A stretch of DNA of 64,000 nucleotides from Syncephalastrum monosporum B8922 (GCA_000697355.1 JNEN01001259.1:169221-233220); one strand, 5' to 3'; shown: positions 1-17,337, counted from the first letter of the stretch. Program-made: numbers and translations. The notes: a model not told the origin generated them from the letters alone.

Positions 1-1644
1 CTGTTCATCCCCCCGCCGTTGGGCGCGTTGGCTCAGACTGGCGAATTTGCTATTCCGGAGAATAAGGAGGACGCGCCTGCCCTCCGCGCACACCGTTTCA
101 TGCATGGCACGCGCGATGTTCGCGGCACTTGCCGTGTGCAGGTGTGTCGTAGCTCAGGCACCTGGAGCTTGGGTCTCAAGGAGACCGAGCATTCGATCCA
201 GAACGCCTACATTGCTACCATCTTAGACGCCCAGCACTATGTGTACATTGAAAACCAGTTTTTCAGTAAGTGTGAACCTTATCTTTTATTTGGCTGTGCC
301 ATCCTGAGTACACGCTCTAACCTCTTATACTTCTAGTCACCTCCACGGAAGATGACAAGGACTATGTTCTCAAGAACCAGATCGGTAACGCCATTGTCAA
401 GCGTATTGTGCGTGCATACGAAGAGCGCGAAAAGTTCAAGGTTATTGTGCTTATGCCTCTGATGCCTGCTTTCCCCGCTGACCTGAGCACGGATGACGCT
501 GCCACCGCTCGGTAGGTTAAAATATATGAGATAGAGGAGTCTTCCCTCGTGTATGTGATCCTGTTCACTGTACTGATGCTTTTTTATCTTTTGATCAGTC
601 TGGTCATGAACTACCAGTACATGTCTATTTCTCGTGGCGGCAAGAGCATCCTCGAGAAACTGGCTGAGGCTGGTATTGAGGATACCTCGGAGTACATTCG
701 CTTCTTCAGCTTGAGAAGCTGGGATATCATCAAGCAAAAGAAGATCGAGAGCATGCTTGCGCAGCAGGCTGGTTTCTCTACCGAGACTGGCGACATGGAA
801 GATGAAGTGGTCTACACGCGTGTTGCTGAGGGTGGCGATGAGGATGTCGAGAACAAGGACTTCGTCACCGAGGAGTGCTACATCCACGCCAAGCTTCTTA
901 TTGCAGATGGTAAGTGAGAGACAGGCGGGCCAGGATGGTGCATCGACTCACACATGTTTCTCTCTACAGATCGCACTGTCATCATGGGCTCGTCGAACCT
1001 GAACGATCGCTCGCAGTGCGGTGACCGTGATTCTGAAATTGCCATGGTCGTCCAGGACCAGGACATGATCCCTTCGAAAATGAACGGCAACGACGTATGT
1101 ATTTCCAACTCTGACACTTCCATCTCATGACTCACTTGTTTGTTTCAATATTGTACAGTATGAAGCCGCTCGCTTTGCCGCCACGCTTCGTCGCGAGCTG
1201 TGGAAGGAGCACTTGGGCTTGGTCAAGGAGGAGAACCCCTTGGATGACGTAAACAACGCTATGCTTCCTCTGCCTGTGCCTCAGATCGATAACACTGAGT
1301 CGGAAGAGGACCAGCGGGTGATGGATCCTTTGGACGACGAGACCTGGGCCTTGTTTACAGAGACAGCGGCCAACAACACGGCTGCTTTCCGCCATGTCTT
1401 CCACAGCGTGCCCGATGATAACGTCCTTAACTGGGACCAATACCACGAGTTTTATCCGTCCCCCGAGAAGCTGGACATTGGACACGTGGCTGACCCCGGT
1501 ATGCCCGTTGAGGAGATCCGTGGCCATCTCGATCGCGTCCGTGGCCACCTTGTCGAGTTTCCCACTGAGTTCTTGAAGGAGGTCGATATGGAAGGCACCT
1601 CCATCCCCTTGATCTCGAACCTCACCAAGGAATTGTACACTTAA
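1..1644 (+). CDS. Phospholipase D, C-terminal part (5' truncated by window edge)
   Basis: The spliced product of exons 1-265, 337-511, 599-909, 970-1094 and 1159-1644 gives 453 residues, open at the left edge. It reads like the C-terminal catalytic half of the large fungal phospholipase D (Spo14/PLD1 type), which hydrolyses phosphatidylcholine to phosphatidic acid at membranes. The segment YVYIENQFF and the second HKD motif, HAKLLIAD followed by GSSNLNDRS, are both visible; the codon for the D of HKD lies just before the intron at 910-969. The first HKD motif and any PX/PH domains would lie upstream of the window. All four introns are short and GT-AG, and splicing restores one frame throughout. 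The stop is TAA. Family assignment is secure; the specific paralogue is not resolved. Confidence 0.93.
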
Positions 1645-2418
1645 AATGGCAGATACGCCCATTATGTATTTTAAAGAGTTGTGTATTTATGAAAACGAAA
1701 AAATGAAGAGAAAGATCTGTATTTAGTGTGTGATCATCCTTTAACGGCAATCTAATGGAGTTTCTATCACAATCTGCATTAATATCATGCTCCAGCAACC
1801 CACGGCGCCATTTGTCGCTACGCATGGCTAGCGCATCTTCGTTTCACTCTAGTTTTCTTATATCTCTCATGCAAAGATCATATCAATTTATTGGCCGTCG
1901 GGCACTTGTCTACAGCAAAATTTCGCATCGACCGGGTTCGGTATGCTCAAAGGCATCGCACGAAATTGAGACCACTTCAAAGCAGTAAGGACTGTGCTGT
2001 ACATACAGTACTGTAAAGTACTATAATAGAATTCATGTGCTTCATTCATTCTAGTCGATTCAAGTAAAATTTGATATTCTTAGGCGGGTGACGACAAGTG
2101 ATCTCTCCTGAATCCACTTAGCTAGTAAGCGAATTCTTTCAAAGCGTCGTGCATACAATGATACACGGGGTGGCTCCGTGAAATTTTCCGTCCAGTGAAT
2201 AATTCTTGAATAAGAGGGTGCTTTTCGCACGTCAGGCATATATAGCATCACCAACAAAGCCACTTTCAGGTGGTGTCCCACACGACCGAGCTGCAGAATT
2301 CCGGGTTTCTGCAAGCGTGACACAAAAGGTGCGTGCTTCAGAGTCCGCCCAACGAAATGGCTGACAAGCGTTAAATGTTTCCGATCTCTTTTTCCTGCTT
2401 TTCCTCGGTCTCCATACC
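1645..2418. other. Intergenic stretch, no gene seen
   Basis: This 0.77 kb lies between the tandem phospholipase D and transporter genes. It must hold the 3' end of the first and the promoter of the second. Open frames here are short, lack recognisable motifs and have no convincing splice partners. No tRNA or repeat is visible. Confidence 0.6.
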
Positions 2419-3928
2419 ATGGAAAATTTTGACGAAGGCCTCGAGAGACACCAGAAGACGAGTGCGCCTGTCTCTGCGGCTGTTTCCGAGGAGGATAACA
2501 AGCCCTTGAAGCCATGGCAAAGGCGAATTCGTTTTCTGAAGAGCAAAGAATTCCTGCGTGTACTGCTTCTTGGCCAATGTATGTACCACCCTATGCGCCA
2601 TACCACAACACATCTCACTTCAAAGAATATAAAAAAAACCCGAACAAACAAATATGAACAGTACTCTCACTCTGCATCACGGCCACGGTGGTGACGTCCA
2701 CAAAACTCGGAAATGATTACAATTTCAATGCGCCCACGACGCAGACCTTCCTCGTTTAGTGAGTCCGGCGTGAGAACATCCGTGCACAGATACTAACGCA
2801 AGGCCACCTCAAGTGCCGTCCTTGCCCTGATATACAACCCATATTGCATCTACAAGCGAGGTTTTCGAGGATGGTTTAATCAGTTCTGGGAGCGAGGCGT
2901 ATTCTGTAAGTGCGGATCATGGTTGAAAGGGTTGCAAGCAAATCTAAGATCCGCTTTGTAGATTTTTTCCTGGGATGGGTCGACGTAGAAGGCAATTATC
3001 TGGTGGTCAAATCTTACCAGTATACGGGCATGCTGTCTGTGATGCTTCTCGATAGCTGGAGTACCCCCGTCTGCGTGATCCTGTCTTTTATTTTTTTGCG
3101 CGTCCGTTACAGATGGGTACAGTACCTTGGGATATTTGTGTCGCTGTGCGGTATGGGTATGCTTGTCGGAAGCGATGCGATGGGTGGCGCGTCTTTTATG
3201 GCAAGCGATCCTGTCAAAGGCAACCTCTTTGTTCTTTTGGGCGCGACTTTTTATGGTGTTAGCAACACCAGTGTTGAATATCTTTGCCGCAAATATCCTA
3301 TCTACGAGGTCAATGCCAGTTTTACATTGTAAGTGAGAGATGTTCTTGAGCTTTAATGCTCATATAGCTTATATCATGAATGCATAGGTTTGCTGCCCTG
3401 ATTAACCTTGTTCAGCTCATGATCCTGGAGCGGAACGAATTTTCGACTTTTGTGAGTCAGGGCGAAGCGATTGGCATGGTGATCGTCTACACCGTTGTGA
3501 TGGTGATCCTATACTCGCTTGCACCCGTTATGTATCGCTGGGGAAGTGCCGTGCTTTACAATCTGTCGTTGATGACAAGTGACTTTTACAGCTTGATCAT
3601 TGGTCTCGGCCTCTTTGGATATACGGTAAGTAACGGGTAGCGGATCAGCATATCGTATGCTCATGGGCGGTCCTTTTCATTATAGGTCGGTATCATGTAT
3701 CCTTTTGCGTACGTGGTCATCATAATCGGCATTGCTGTTTATTATATCTTTCCTACCCCGGAGCCGGTTATCGACAATGGAGCGAAAGACGGTAGCAAGC
3801 CTTACAAGAAGCGCTCCTTCTTTGGCTTCTGGTATCGTACTGTCTATCCCAACCAGCCAGACGACGTGGAGAGAACTCCTACGGAAAGACTGGACAACGT
3901 GTCATTTTCGGAGGAAGGCAAGGCATAA
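2419..3928 (+). CDS. SLC35F1/F2/F6-type (DUF914) solute transporter
   Basis: Six exons (2419-2578, 2662-2758, 2814-2905, 2962-3328, 3388-3625, 3686-3928) give a 398-residue protein of the drug/metabolite transporter superfamily. The diagnostic stretch FFLGWVDVEGNYLVVKSYQY is typical of the SLC35F group, followed by repeated hydrophobic helices, about ten in all. The N-terminal 50 residues are hydrophilic, and the C-terminal tail after the last helix is charged, as expected for a cytosolic tail. It probably sits in an endomembrane or the plasma membrane; the substrate of fungal members is not established. The start is the first ATG in frame with the spliced product. It is convergent with spermidine synthase, 198 bp apart. 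Confidence 0.88.
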
Positions 3929-4126
3929 TGCCGAGATATTTTATTGGAGAGCGACTCTTTTGTACCATTTATAGATACCCCTCATTGTACTGTAGCATGT
4001 GTATTATTATTTACTGAGCTGGCACTTGCGTCTTTGGTCAGCCTGTAAAGAAAAAGACGTTCTCATTTATCCATACAATCATTCATTCACTCATTTCTGT
4101 GTTTGCATTCTGCATAAGCCAGTTAT

Positions 4127-5342
<1,216 letters not shown>

Positions 5343-6503
5343 AATGTCGAAGGTGTAAAAGAAAGGAAAGGAAAACTACCAAGGACAACCTTCTCAAGAC
5401 AGCATAAGCAAAGCCACTCGCTTGTCGGGGTAACACTTGCAGTCGCCCCCGTTGTCTCGGCCCGCTACAGCAGTAACCTCAGGCCTGCAGAACCAATTCC
5501 ATGGTGACATCTTATTCCTTGGGTCATGCTATTTATAAATATCTTGCTTCGATTAATAAGACACTGCCCGATGACTCATTTGCTTTTGCTCAATGGCTCG
5601 CAACTTCTGGTGGAGTTGGTAACGAATTAAAAAAATATGCAATATGAAAGCATGAATAGAAATTTGATTATCACGAGATATCTCATCTTCCGGGACTCGA
5701 GCCACACAACACAACATGTATATACTCCGTATATATGCTGACGTTTACAGGAGCATTGATGCTTGGAACGTGTGTTATCTATGCCAGACAAACATAAGAA
5801 AACCAAAAGAACATGCTTTCGAGAAACCGATATTTAAACACCGACCCAAGGAAGACGGTTATACGCCCGTTTACGCGCTTTTGAGACCCACTCGCCAGCA
5901 TCAGCAATAGTGACATCTATCCAAACAGATCTTGGTGCGTTTTTACGTTTTTAGTTCTCTAATAATGTTTAGCAATTTATACTTGAAATCAAAAGCAAGG
6001 CGAACTCTATACAAACTTCTGCCGTCGTAGTCACGCTACCTGATGCATATCAGAGGCCGTGTCGCGTAGCAACGTACTACTTTATGCAGCGCACCAAAAC
6101 TGTATATCGCTCATAGACTTCCTGTGTTCCCATTTATTTCAGCAAGAGATCAGCCGGAACAATTGAGCACGAACTTGCACGAGAGTACGGTCCGTGGGCT
6201 ATGGATCAGTCTTAGTGAGGGCAATGTCCCTGGACCTGCCACCGTAGGGCAAGAGACGCGGCAGATAAACATCGATGGATATATCTTTAGGACAGTGTGG
6301 GCTGCTCAAATTTTATTGCAGGTAGCTACTGTCTTTGGGATGGTATACTAAAGGGCATATATTATGAGAAAGATCAAACATAGACATGTTCGAGAGGGAT
6401 CCTTGACCCAAATGCGGAATCTGAATGACCGAATTCGGCTTCCAAATGGACTTGCCGTAGCAATGCGCTTTTCGCCTATTCTTCTTTCGGTGCGGATCTG
6501 ATC
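5343..6503. other. Divergent intergenic region between SPE3 and PRP16
   Basis: This 1.16 kb separates two divergently transcribed genes and should contain both promoters. Open frames are short and motif-free. I see no RNA gene or repeat in it. A TATA-like octamer on the SPE3 side is listed separately. Confidence 0.5.
5530..5537 (-). promoter_or_regulatory. Possible TATA box of SPE3
   Basis: The minus strand reads TATAAATA about 190 bp upstream of the SPE3 ATG. The match is good but the distance allows a long leader, so the assignment is tentative. Confidence 0.35.
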
Positions 6504-11099
<4,596 letters not shown>

Positions 11100-11728
11100 C
11101 GGATCAGCCAATGCCGTCCTTGCGCTCCATGCACGAGCCCCAGTCGAAAAAAGATAGCGTAATAAAGTGGGACTGATTTTTTTTTCTTTCTCCTGCTCTG
11201 TATTCGTTTCACCGGCAACAAGGAGTACCTTGTGCGACCTGAAAGAGTCACTCGAAGCACTTGTAAATAAAGTCACACAAAAAAGGATCGGCGTGCATTT
11301 CCCGAAAAAGGAGAAGGCAGGTGCCAAAAGGCACACAATCAATGTGGGGTGGAGGAAACAATAGGGATGATCATCTGACAGTGAGGCACAATAGAACAGG
11401 TACTCTTTTCCGTCTCTCGCTTCTCTTTTGCCTTGTAATTGATGATGTATTTCGAACCGTTATTTTCGTCATCACACTAACGAATGTGTGAGCTCAGCCC
11501 TTCTTGTTAGTGCCGTTGAGATGAATTACGGCTACCATAAAAGGGATAATCAAGTCGAAATCGGCAAGCGCGACCCGCCAAGAACAAGCCAGACAATTGG
11601 ACACAGGGGAAATCGGTTGCCGAAGCCCGTTTTCTACGATTCCACACACTGAGTCGATTAGACACACCCGTTTTTCTTCTTTTCTTTTATTTCCCTTCAT
11701 CTTTTCCCTCTTTTGGGTATTTATTTGA
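11100..11728. other. Intergenic stretch between PRP16 and the GDSL hydrolase
   Basis: This 0.63 kb has no convincing reading frame on either strand. It should hold the PRP16 3' end and the promoter of the next gene; a CATAAAAGGG element near 11533-11542 is a weak TATA candidate. Confidence 0.5.
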
Positions 11729-12851
11729 ATGGTTTTGCGACTGGCGTCGATCCTCTTGTTTGTTTGCGTCCTCCTGCGCGTGCAAGCGCAGCAGCAGCAG
11801 CAGCAGCAGCAACAGAACACGACCAACAGCTTCGTTGTTTTTGGCGATTCGTATACCACCGAATCCAATGAGTTCTGCAACGGGCCTCGATGGGTGGACC
11901 AACTGATGCAGGCTTGGGATAACACGTCGTTGACCAACAACGCCATTGGCGGTGCCATGTGCAATGGTCCAAGCCAGAGCACGAGTGTCTATCACCAGCT
12001 CGAGAATTACCTGCAAACGAACCCCAACAATGACCCTGCGACGACCATTTACTCGTTTTTCGTTGGCATCAACGATCTCGTTCATAACATTGGCAAGTCC
12101 TGAAGAATAACCTAAAATAGATAAGAACAAAGGCTAACACAAGCATCTGGTGCGACATGATATTCTGCAGACAGTGCGACTGTGCTGAGCTGCATCGCCG
12201 AGCGCATCGAGCGCATCGAGTCGCAACTTCAGGGCAAGCGATTTTTGGTGTTCAACATGGTGCCTTTTGAGCGCAGCCCGCGCATCACGCGCAACGCGTC
12301 GTCGGTGCCGTACGCGACAGAGTGGATCAAGCAATACAACGGTAATATAGGCGCGACGATGACGAACCTTACAACGAGCCACTCTGAGTTGGATGTCCGC
12401 ATTGTCGACACCTACGCCACCTTGTCCAACGTGCTCGACCACCCGACCGATTACGGTATCACAGAGAGCGTGCAGACGGCCTGGTTCCTGCAGAACGGCC
12501 ATCCTGACCCGAAGACCGAACTGGCGAACGGTAACAAGTACTTTTGGTACGATGTCACGCACATGACGAGCGGTAAGTTGGATAAAGACCAGGCTGTGGC
12601 GTGCTGAAATGGACTCATCTGTTTTCTGATGGCTACTATCACTCCACTTAGCGGTGCATACACAGATGAAGGATGCCGTGCTTGCGAGTAAGCCCTTCAG
12701 TGATTTGCCTCTCGGTAACGGTGTGTCGCCTAGCACCACCCCCGCGTCGCCTTCCTCATCTCCCTCGGGCGACAGCGCAGCGCCTCGACTTTCCTATTCG
12801 ACCTCCTTATTGGCTGCCCTTGTCTTGGCCTGCATGAGTCTCGTCTATTGA
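11729..12851 (+). CDS. Secreted SGNH/GDSL-family esterase/lipase, probably GPI-anchored
   Basis: Three exons (11729-12092, 12171-12572, 12652-12851) encode 321 residues. The order is a signal peptide of about 20 residues, a run of nine glutamines, then an SGNH hydrolase domain. Block I is VFGDSYT (nucleophile Ser), block III is GINDL, and block V is DVTH, supplying the Asp and His of the triad. The C-terminus has a Ser/Pro/Thr-rich linker and a hydrophobic tail ending SLVY, which looks like a GPI-anchor signal. The first intron appears to start with GC (GCAAGT) and end with TGCAG; splicing there joins GIND...HNI to DSATVL in frame. Likely an extracellular or cell-surface carbohydrate or lipid esterase; the substrate cannot be read from sequence. 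Confidence 0.88.
11789..11815 (+). repeat. CAG/CAA trinucleotide repeat (polyglutamine)
   Basis: The repeat lies immediately after the predicted signal-peptide cleavage region of the GDSL hydrolase, so length changes would alter only the extreme N-terminus of the mature protein. Confidence 0.9.
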
Positions 12852-12996
12852 TCGTCCCAGATACACTACTTGTTAGATCCCCCCTTACACTTTGTAATAA
12901 TATAAAGTTTTCTTCATAACAAAGCCGCCATATCCCCCATGCAGTAAGCCGACAGAGAGATTGAATATGTCATGGGAAAATTGTGTATATTTACGT

Positions 12997-13014
12997 ATGT
13001 GTGTGTGTGTGTGT
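12997..13014. repeat. GT dinucleotide microsatellite
   Basis: A short run of alternating G and T lies between the convergent ends of the GDSL hydrolase and MDM35. Confidence 0.8.
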
Positions 13015-13074
13015 GCGTATATGTGCGTGCGCAGTAAAGGGATGATGATGATGAGGAGGAAGAGTGTGATATTA

Positions 13075-13406
13075 TTATGCTTTCTTTTCCTTGTCGTCTG
13101 CGCTCGATGCACTGGAAGACGACGACGGGAAAGGGGTTTCTTTGCGGGACTCATCCAAGAGCTTGTCGATACCCTTCTCCTTGAGCGTGGCCTACGGTAG
13201 AGGTGATATGAGGTTAGCTTGGACGCCATTCGAAAGATTCATGAATTTTAAATGTTTACCATGACACATGCACGGTAGTCCTTGAAAAGCTCCTCGCACT
13301 CGGGGGTCGTGTCGCCTTTCAGAAACTTCTCCGAGTACCACTTGTTGAAGCAGGTGTCGTACTTTTGCTTCAAATCGGTGCAATTCGTGCCTATGCTGGA
13401 CGACAT
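13075..13406 (-). CDS. MDM35: Mdm35/TRIAP1-type twin CX9C protein of the mitochondrial intermembrane space
   Basis: Two exons (13406-13260 and 13191-13075) encode 87 residues. The motif pattern is C-T-D-x-K-x-x-Y-D-x-C-F-N-x-W-x-x-x-K-F followed by [11 protein letters not shown], giving the twin CX9C arrangement and the conserved FNKWYSEKF surface. In yeast and man this protein binds Ups/PRELI proteins and carries phosphatidic acid between mitochondrial membranes; import is by the Mia40 pathway, so no presequence is expected and none is seen. The C-terminal tail is short, charged and serine-rich. It is divergent from the CCCH protein gene, 188 bp start to start. Confidence 0.93.
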
Positions 13407-13594
13407 TCGGGTGTATATGTATGCAGGGGGGGGGTCCAAAAAGAGAAAAAGGAGGAGGAGGATGAATTCGGCGGGCTGTCATTGGGTAGTGGCTTTTCGC
13501 TTTATTCCCTCTCGCACGTACGCTTTATCGTTCACTTTTCCTTTTCCTTTCCCCTATCCTAATACATCTCTCTAATTGTTTTCTCTATTCCGTC
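13407..13594. promoter_or_regulatory. Compact divergent promoter between MDM35 and the ZC3H3-like gene
   Basis: Only 188 bp separate the two start codons. The stretch is CT/GA-rich, which is common in leaders of fungal housekeeping genes. No TATA box is evident for either gene. Confidence 0.5.
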
Positions 13595-15377
13595 ATGTCC
13601 GATGCCGAACTACGAGCACGTATTGCACGGTTATCGGGTGCGATTGAGCAACATCGCACCACAGCCAACCAATACAGCCCGCGCGGACGGGGGTACTACT
13701 CGCCCGTGCGTGCAAGAGGCCGTGGCCATTACGCCGCAGCGCCTGGTCGAAATATGACTTTGGTGAACAACAAGACATCGCCAGCGACCGCTGCACCTGC
13801 CGCCCCTTTGCCCTCCTCCGCCTCGGCTTCTTCTTACAAGCCCAGTCCCCACCGCACCTTGATCAACACTCATGCCGGTCCATCCACCGTCCCTCACACC
13901 ACGCCGACGCAAACACAACAGAGACAGACTCCCACAACAACAGCAGCAGCAACAACAACGACGACGCCTAAAAAGGTAGTGATCGATGGCGTCACTTTTA
14001 CAGTCAAAGGCAGAAAGTTAGTGCGCGAGGGCGTCAGTCCTCTTCCGGCCGCCATCAAACGAGGCACGCACGTGCTTGTGAGGAAAAAGTAAGTCCATCC
14101 CCATGAGCGAACAGTGAAGAACTCAATCGAACCGATGCCTTGCAGTCTTCCTCGAGATAAAAACAAAAACATGGTGGCAGGCTCCGTGCCTGTCCTCAAG
14201 CGGAAGACCCGGCCTGTGCGCAGCAAAGTGGGCAACATGGTGCTCAAGCGCGAGCCCGAAGGCTACACACGCCAGGGCCCTTCCGGCAAGTCGCTTGTCC
14301 TGACCTCGACCCAGCGCAAGAACAACCGAGCCCACTGTGGCATCTATACCCGCTATGGTATGTACAAGAAGGACGAAAAAGAAAAAAATTTATGCAGATC
14401 ATGCACAAAAAAAAAAAAAGAAAGACCGCGCGCCTGCACGCCTCATATCAAATCAATAACCCTTTCCTTTTTCCTCTGTACCACTAGGCCGGTGTCCTCG
14501 CGGCCCCACTTGTGCCTTCAAACACGACCCGGCCCACCGCGCGATCTGTCCGCGCTTCCTGCAGAACCGCTGCAAGCGCGGCGCAGCGTGCCAGCTGTCG
14601 CATACCCCGACCCCGCACATCATGCCGCACTGCGCCTTCTTCCAAAAGGGCGGCTACTGCACGAACGAGGCGTGCCCGTACCCGCACGTCCGGGTGAGCA
14701 CACAGGCGCCGGTCTGCCGCGCCTTTGCCATGGAGGGCTACTGCGCCAAGGGCTTGCAGTGCCACAACAAGCATATCCATGTCTGCCCCGAGTTCGCCGA
14801 GACCGGCACCTGCTCGAATGCCAACTGCCGCATGCCGCACGTGACGCGGCGCAACAATGGGCAAGGCAAGACCGAGGCCGTGCTGCTGCCGACCAAGTGG
14901 ATGAGCTCGGCCTACGTGCGCGCGCAGAAGAAGACGCAGCATGAGGAGAAGGCGCGGAAGCGCGCGTGGGTCGAGGAGCAGCGGCGCCAACGCCAATGGG
15001 TGCGCCCCACCGCGGGTGGCGACGCGAGCGGGACGACCCCGACGGGCGCGCCGCAAGCATCCTCGGAAGAGGATGGGTTTGTACCTCTGTTTGACAGTGA
15101 TGAAGAAGACGACGATGCAGGGTGGGGTCAGTACTGGAGAGGGGATTCACAGTCGGACGCGACGCCGCATGACGAGGAGGAGGAGACGTTGCGGTTTAGC
15201 GACCAAGATGACGATGAAGAGGAAGCAGAGGAAGTGGAGGCGGACAATGGTCAGTATGAAGACGACGAAGCACCCGTACAAGCTTATGCATCCGAAGAAG
15301 AAGAAGATGATTATACCATGGATGAAGATGGAAATTTGCAAGATTTTGACGAATATGAAATAGCAGAAGAAGAATAA
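13595..15377 (+). CDS. CCCH zinc-finger protein, ZC3H3/Red5-like
   Basis: Three exons (13595-14088, 14146-14357, 14488-15377) encode 531 residues. The N-terminal 170 residues are low complexity (Arg/Gly, Ala, Thr/Gln), then a basic region with RSKVGNMVLKR, then five consecutive CCCH fingers starting at C-P-R-G-P-T-C-A-F-K-H and ending at C-S-N-A-N-C-R-M-P-H. The C-terminal 130 residues are very acidic (runs of Glu/Asp). The five-finger array with these spacings matches ZC3H3 of animals and Red5 of fission yeast, which link poly(A) site processing and nuclear RNA decay or export. That functional link is from the family, not from this sequence. The start is the first ATG after a CT-rich leader. 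Confidence 0.88.
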
Positions 15378-15533
15378 AGAAAAAGTAGCAAGAAAGTGCA
15401 TTAAAAAAAAACATGACATGATGATGGGAAGGGCTGCTATTAATGGGATTGGACGGCGTGTGTGCATGTGCGTGTGTGTATATAGATGTGTATGAACAGG
15501 ATGCTTGATATCGTGTTTCTTTTTTCTTTTGCT

Positions 15534-17126
15534 TTACTCGGGAGGGTCTTCTTCCTCATTGCTCTCCAGCTCTGCGAGCGGGTTCGTGTCTTCGAGCTCT
15601 TGGAAGGTGAGCTCCTCGATGGCCTCACCCGCGACGGCACCGACCGGACGCTCCTCCAGGCCGGGCCGTCGCGCGTGCGGGCTTGCGCGGATTGTGATGG
15701 AGTCAATCAGGTCCTGGTCGGCGCCGTACGTGTTCCAGACGAGCGACCAGCGGTCGTGGTCGTGGGCGGGCGGGAGGAACTCCATCAGGACATAGTGGAA
15801 GACGAGGTGGATGCTCTCGTACATGTGCCAGTCCACGACGCGGTCAAAGTCGAGGTCGCCGCCGGCGCCGCCGATGATGGTATAATGGATGCCGTTCCGC
15901 TCGCCGCGCTCATAGTTGTGCTGGTGGCCGGACACGACGAGATCGACGCCGTACTGCTCAAACAGGGGCACGAAGCGGTCCTTGACAAAGGCGCCCCAGT
16001 CGCTCTGCTTCTGCTTGAACCAGCCGTCGGGATCCCAGTACTCGACAAAGGGCGGGACGTGGACCACGACCAGGCGGAGCTGGGCCGACTGGAAGGCGTC
16101 GCTCGCGAGTTCGCGCTGGAGCCAGTCGTCCTGCTGGCGCCAGTCGAGGTTGCTGTCGAGGACCACGAAGCGGATGGCGCCGTCGGCCAGGGAAAAGGCG
16201 TACCACGGGTCGGTCGAGACGTCGCTGTGGCGGGGATAATGGTACTCGTAGGGGGGGTCGTGGGCGTGGTTGCCGTGGGCGTAGACGAGCGGCGTGGTCT
16301 GGCCGAGGCCAAAGTGGGTCAGCGGCCCCACAAAGTCGGTCTGCCACTGCCGCAGCGACGGGTAGTGCTGCACCGCGTCGCCCACGTGGAGGACATAGTC
16401 GACGGCGGGCACGTTGCGCAGCAAGGACACAAACGTGCGCAGGCCAAACTGGTTGTCGCCCACCGCCGCCATGCGGATCGGCCGGCGGCGCGTGTGCGCG
16501 TGCCAGGCAAAGACGTGCCGGGCGATCAGACGGCGACGATGGTCGAGGATGCGGTACTCGATGGAGTCGCCTTGCAGCGGACCGATCGTGGCCTTGTACA
16601 GGCTGTGGCGGCCGTCGAGGACGACGGGATCGACCGGTTCGGAGGCGCGCATGTCACTCGACGGGGCGCGCCATTCGACGGTCATGGCCTTGGTGCCGCA
16701 GTTCATTTCCCAGACGACCTGGACACGGTCGGTGTCCTGGACGTAGAGAATCGGCTCTTTGCGGAGCACGCCGCAGGGGATCCAGCGACTGTCGAACAGG
16801 GCATTGTCGAGCTTGATGCGCACGAAGGCCCAGTATATGTGGATGAGCGTCGAAAAGCAGTAGAGGAGCGAGCCGACGACGAGGAGAGCGAGCACGAGCC
16901 ATTTCCGGTGGCGTTTCGACCATCGTACTCGGAAGCGGGCCGGGGATGATGCGGATTGGGCGTGGGCATGGGCGGAGAGGGCTTCGAGGAAGGCTTCGCG
17001 ATGGCGGGTGTTGTGGTTGGCAAAGGGCGAATCGGGCTGGGATGGATGGTCTGGGTAGGGCGATGTGGGCGGTTTGTGCTGGAAAGACACAGAAGAGTAG
17101 GGCTCGTAGCTGTTTGGCTGTAGCAT
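15534..17126 (-). CDS. Membrane-anchored calcineurin-like (purple acid phosphatase-type) phosphoesterase
   Basis: One intronless frame of 530 residues. After a hydrophilic cytosolic N-terminus of about 75 residues comes a single helix (KWLVLALLVVGSLLYCF), making a type II membrane protein. A fibronectin-like region is followed by the metallophosphoesterase domain: GDNQFG, HVGDAVQHY, GNHAHD, VVVHVPPF and GHQHNYERGE supply the metal-binding Asp, Asn and His residues. The domain order resembles purple acid phosphatases, and all the metal ligands expected for the fold appear present. The C-terminal 60 residues are acidic and low complexity. The gene is noticeably GC-rich and lacks introns, unlike most neighbours. 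Substrate unknown. Confidence 0.88.
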   Translation of the reverse strand: MLQPNSYEPYSSVSFQHKPPTSPYPDHPSQPDSPFANHNTRHREAFLEALSAHAHAQSASSPARFRVRWSKRHRKWLVLALLVVGSLLYCFSTLIHIYWAFVRIKLDNALFDSRWIPCGVLRKEPILYVQDTDRVQVVWEMNCGTKAMTVEWRAPSSDMRASEPVDPVVLDGRHSLYKATIGPLQGDSIEYRILDHRRRLIARHVFAWHAHTRRRPIRMAAVGDNQFGLRTFVSLLRNVPAVDYVLHVGDAVQHYPSLRQWQTDFVGPLTHFGLGQTTPLVYAHGNHAHDPPYEYHYPRHSDVSTDPWYAFSLADGAIRFVVLDSNLDWRQQDDWLQRELASDAFQSAQLRLVVVHVPPFVEYWDPDGWFKQKQSDWGAFVKDRFVPLFEQYGVDLVVSGHQHNYERGERNGIHYTIIGGAGGDLDFDRVVDWHMYESIHLVFHYVLMEFLPPAHDHDRWSLVWNTYGADQDLIDSITIRASPHARRPGLEERPVGAVAGEAIEELTFQELEDTNPLAELESNEEEDPPE

Positions 17127-17306
17127 CCTCCTTCTCTAAACGCGCATGGGGAGACACAGACGAATAAAACTTGAAGAATTGAATGCCTCGAGGATGGAAA
17201 CAAGAGAATTCCCTTCTGCCGTCCTGTTTGTGCCACGCGAGACCCAAAACAGTTGCAGATTTTCAAAGGAGGAAAAAAAATAATTGCCCTGATTTTTTTT
17301 GCACAT

Positions 17307-17310
<4 letters not shown>

Positions 17311-17337
<27 letters not shown>

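Noticed and set aside
15486..16949. 487-codon open frame on the plus strand
   Set aside because: It lies exactly antisense to the phosphoesterase, whose motifs are unmistakable. The open antisense frame follows from the GC-rich codon use of that gene.
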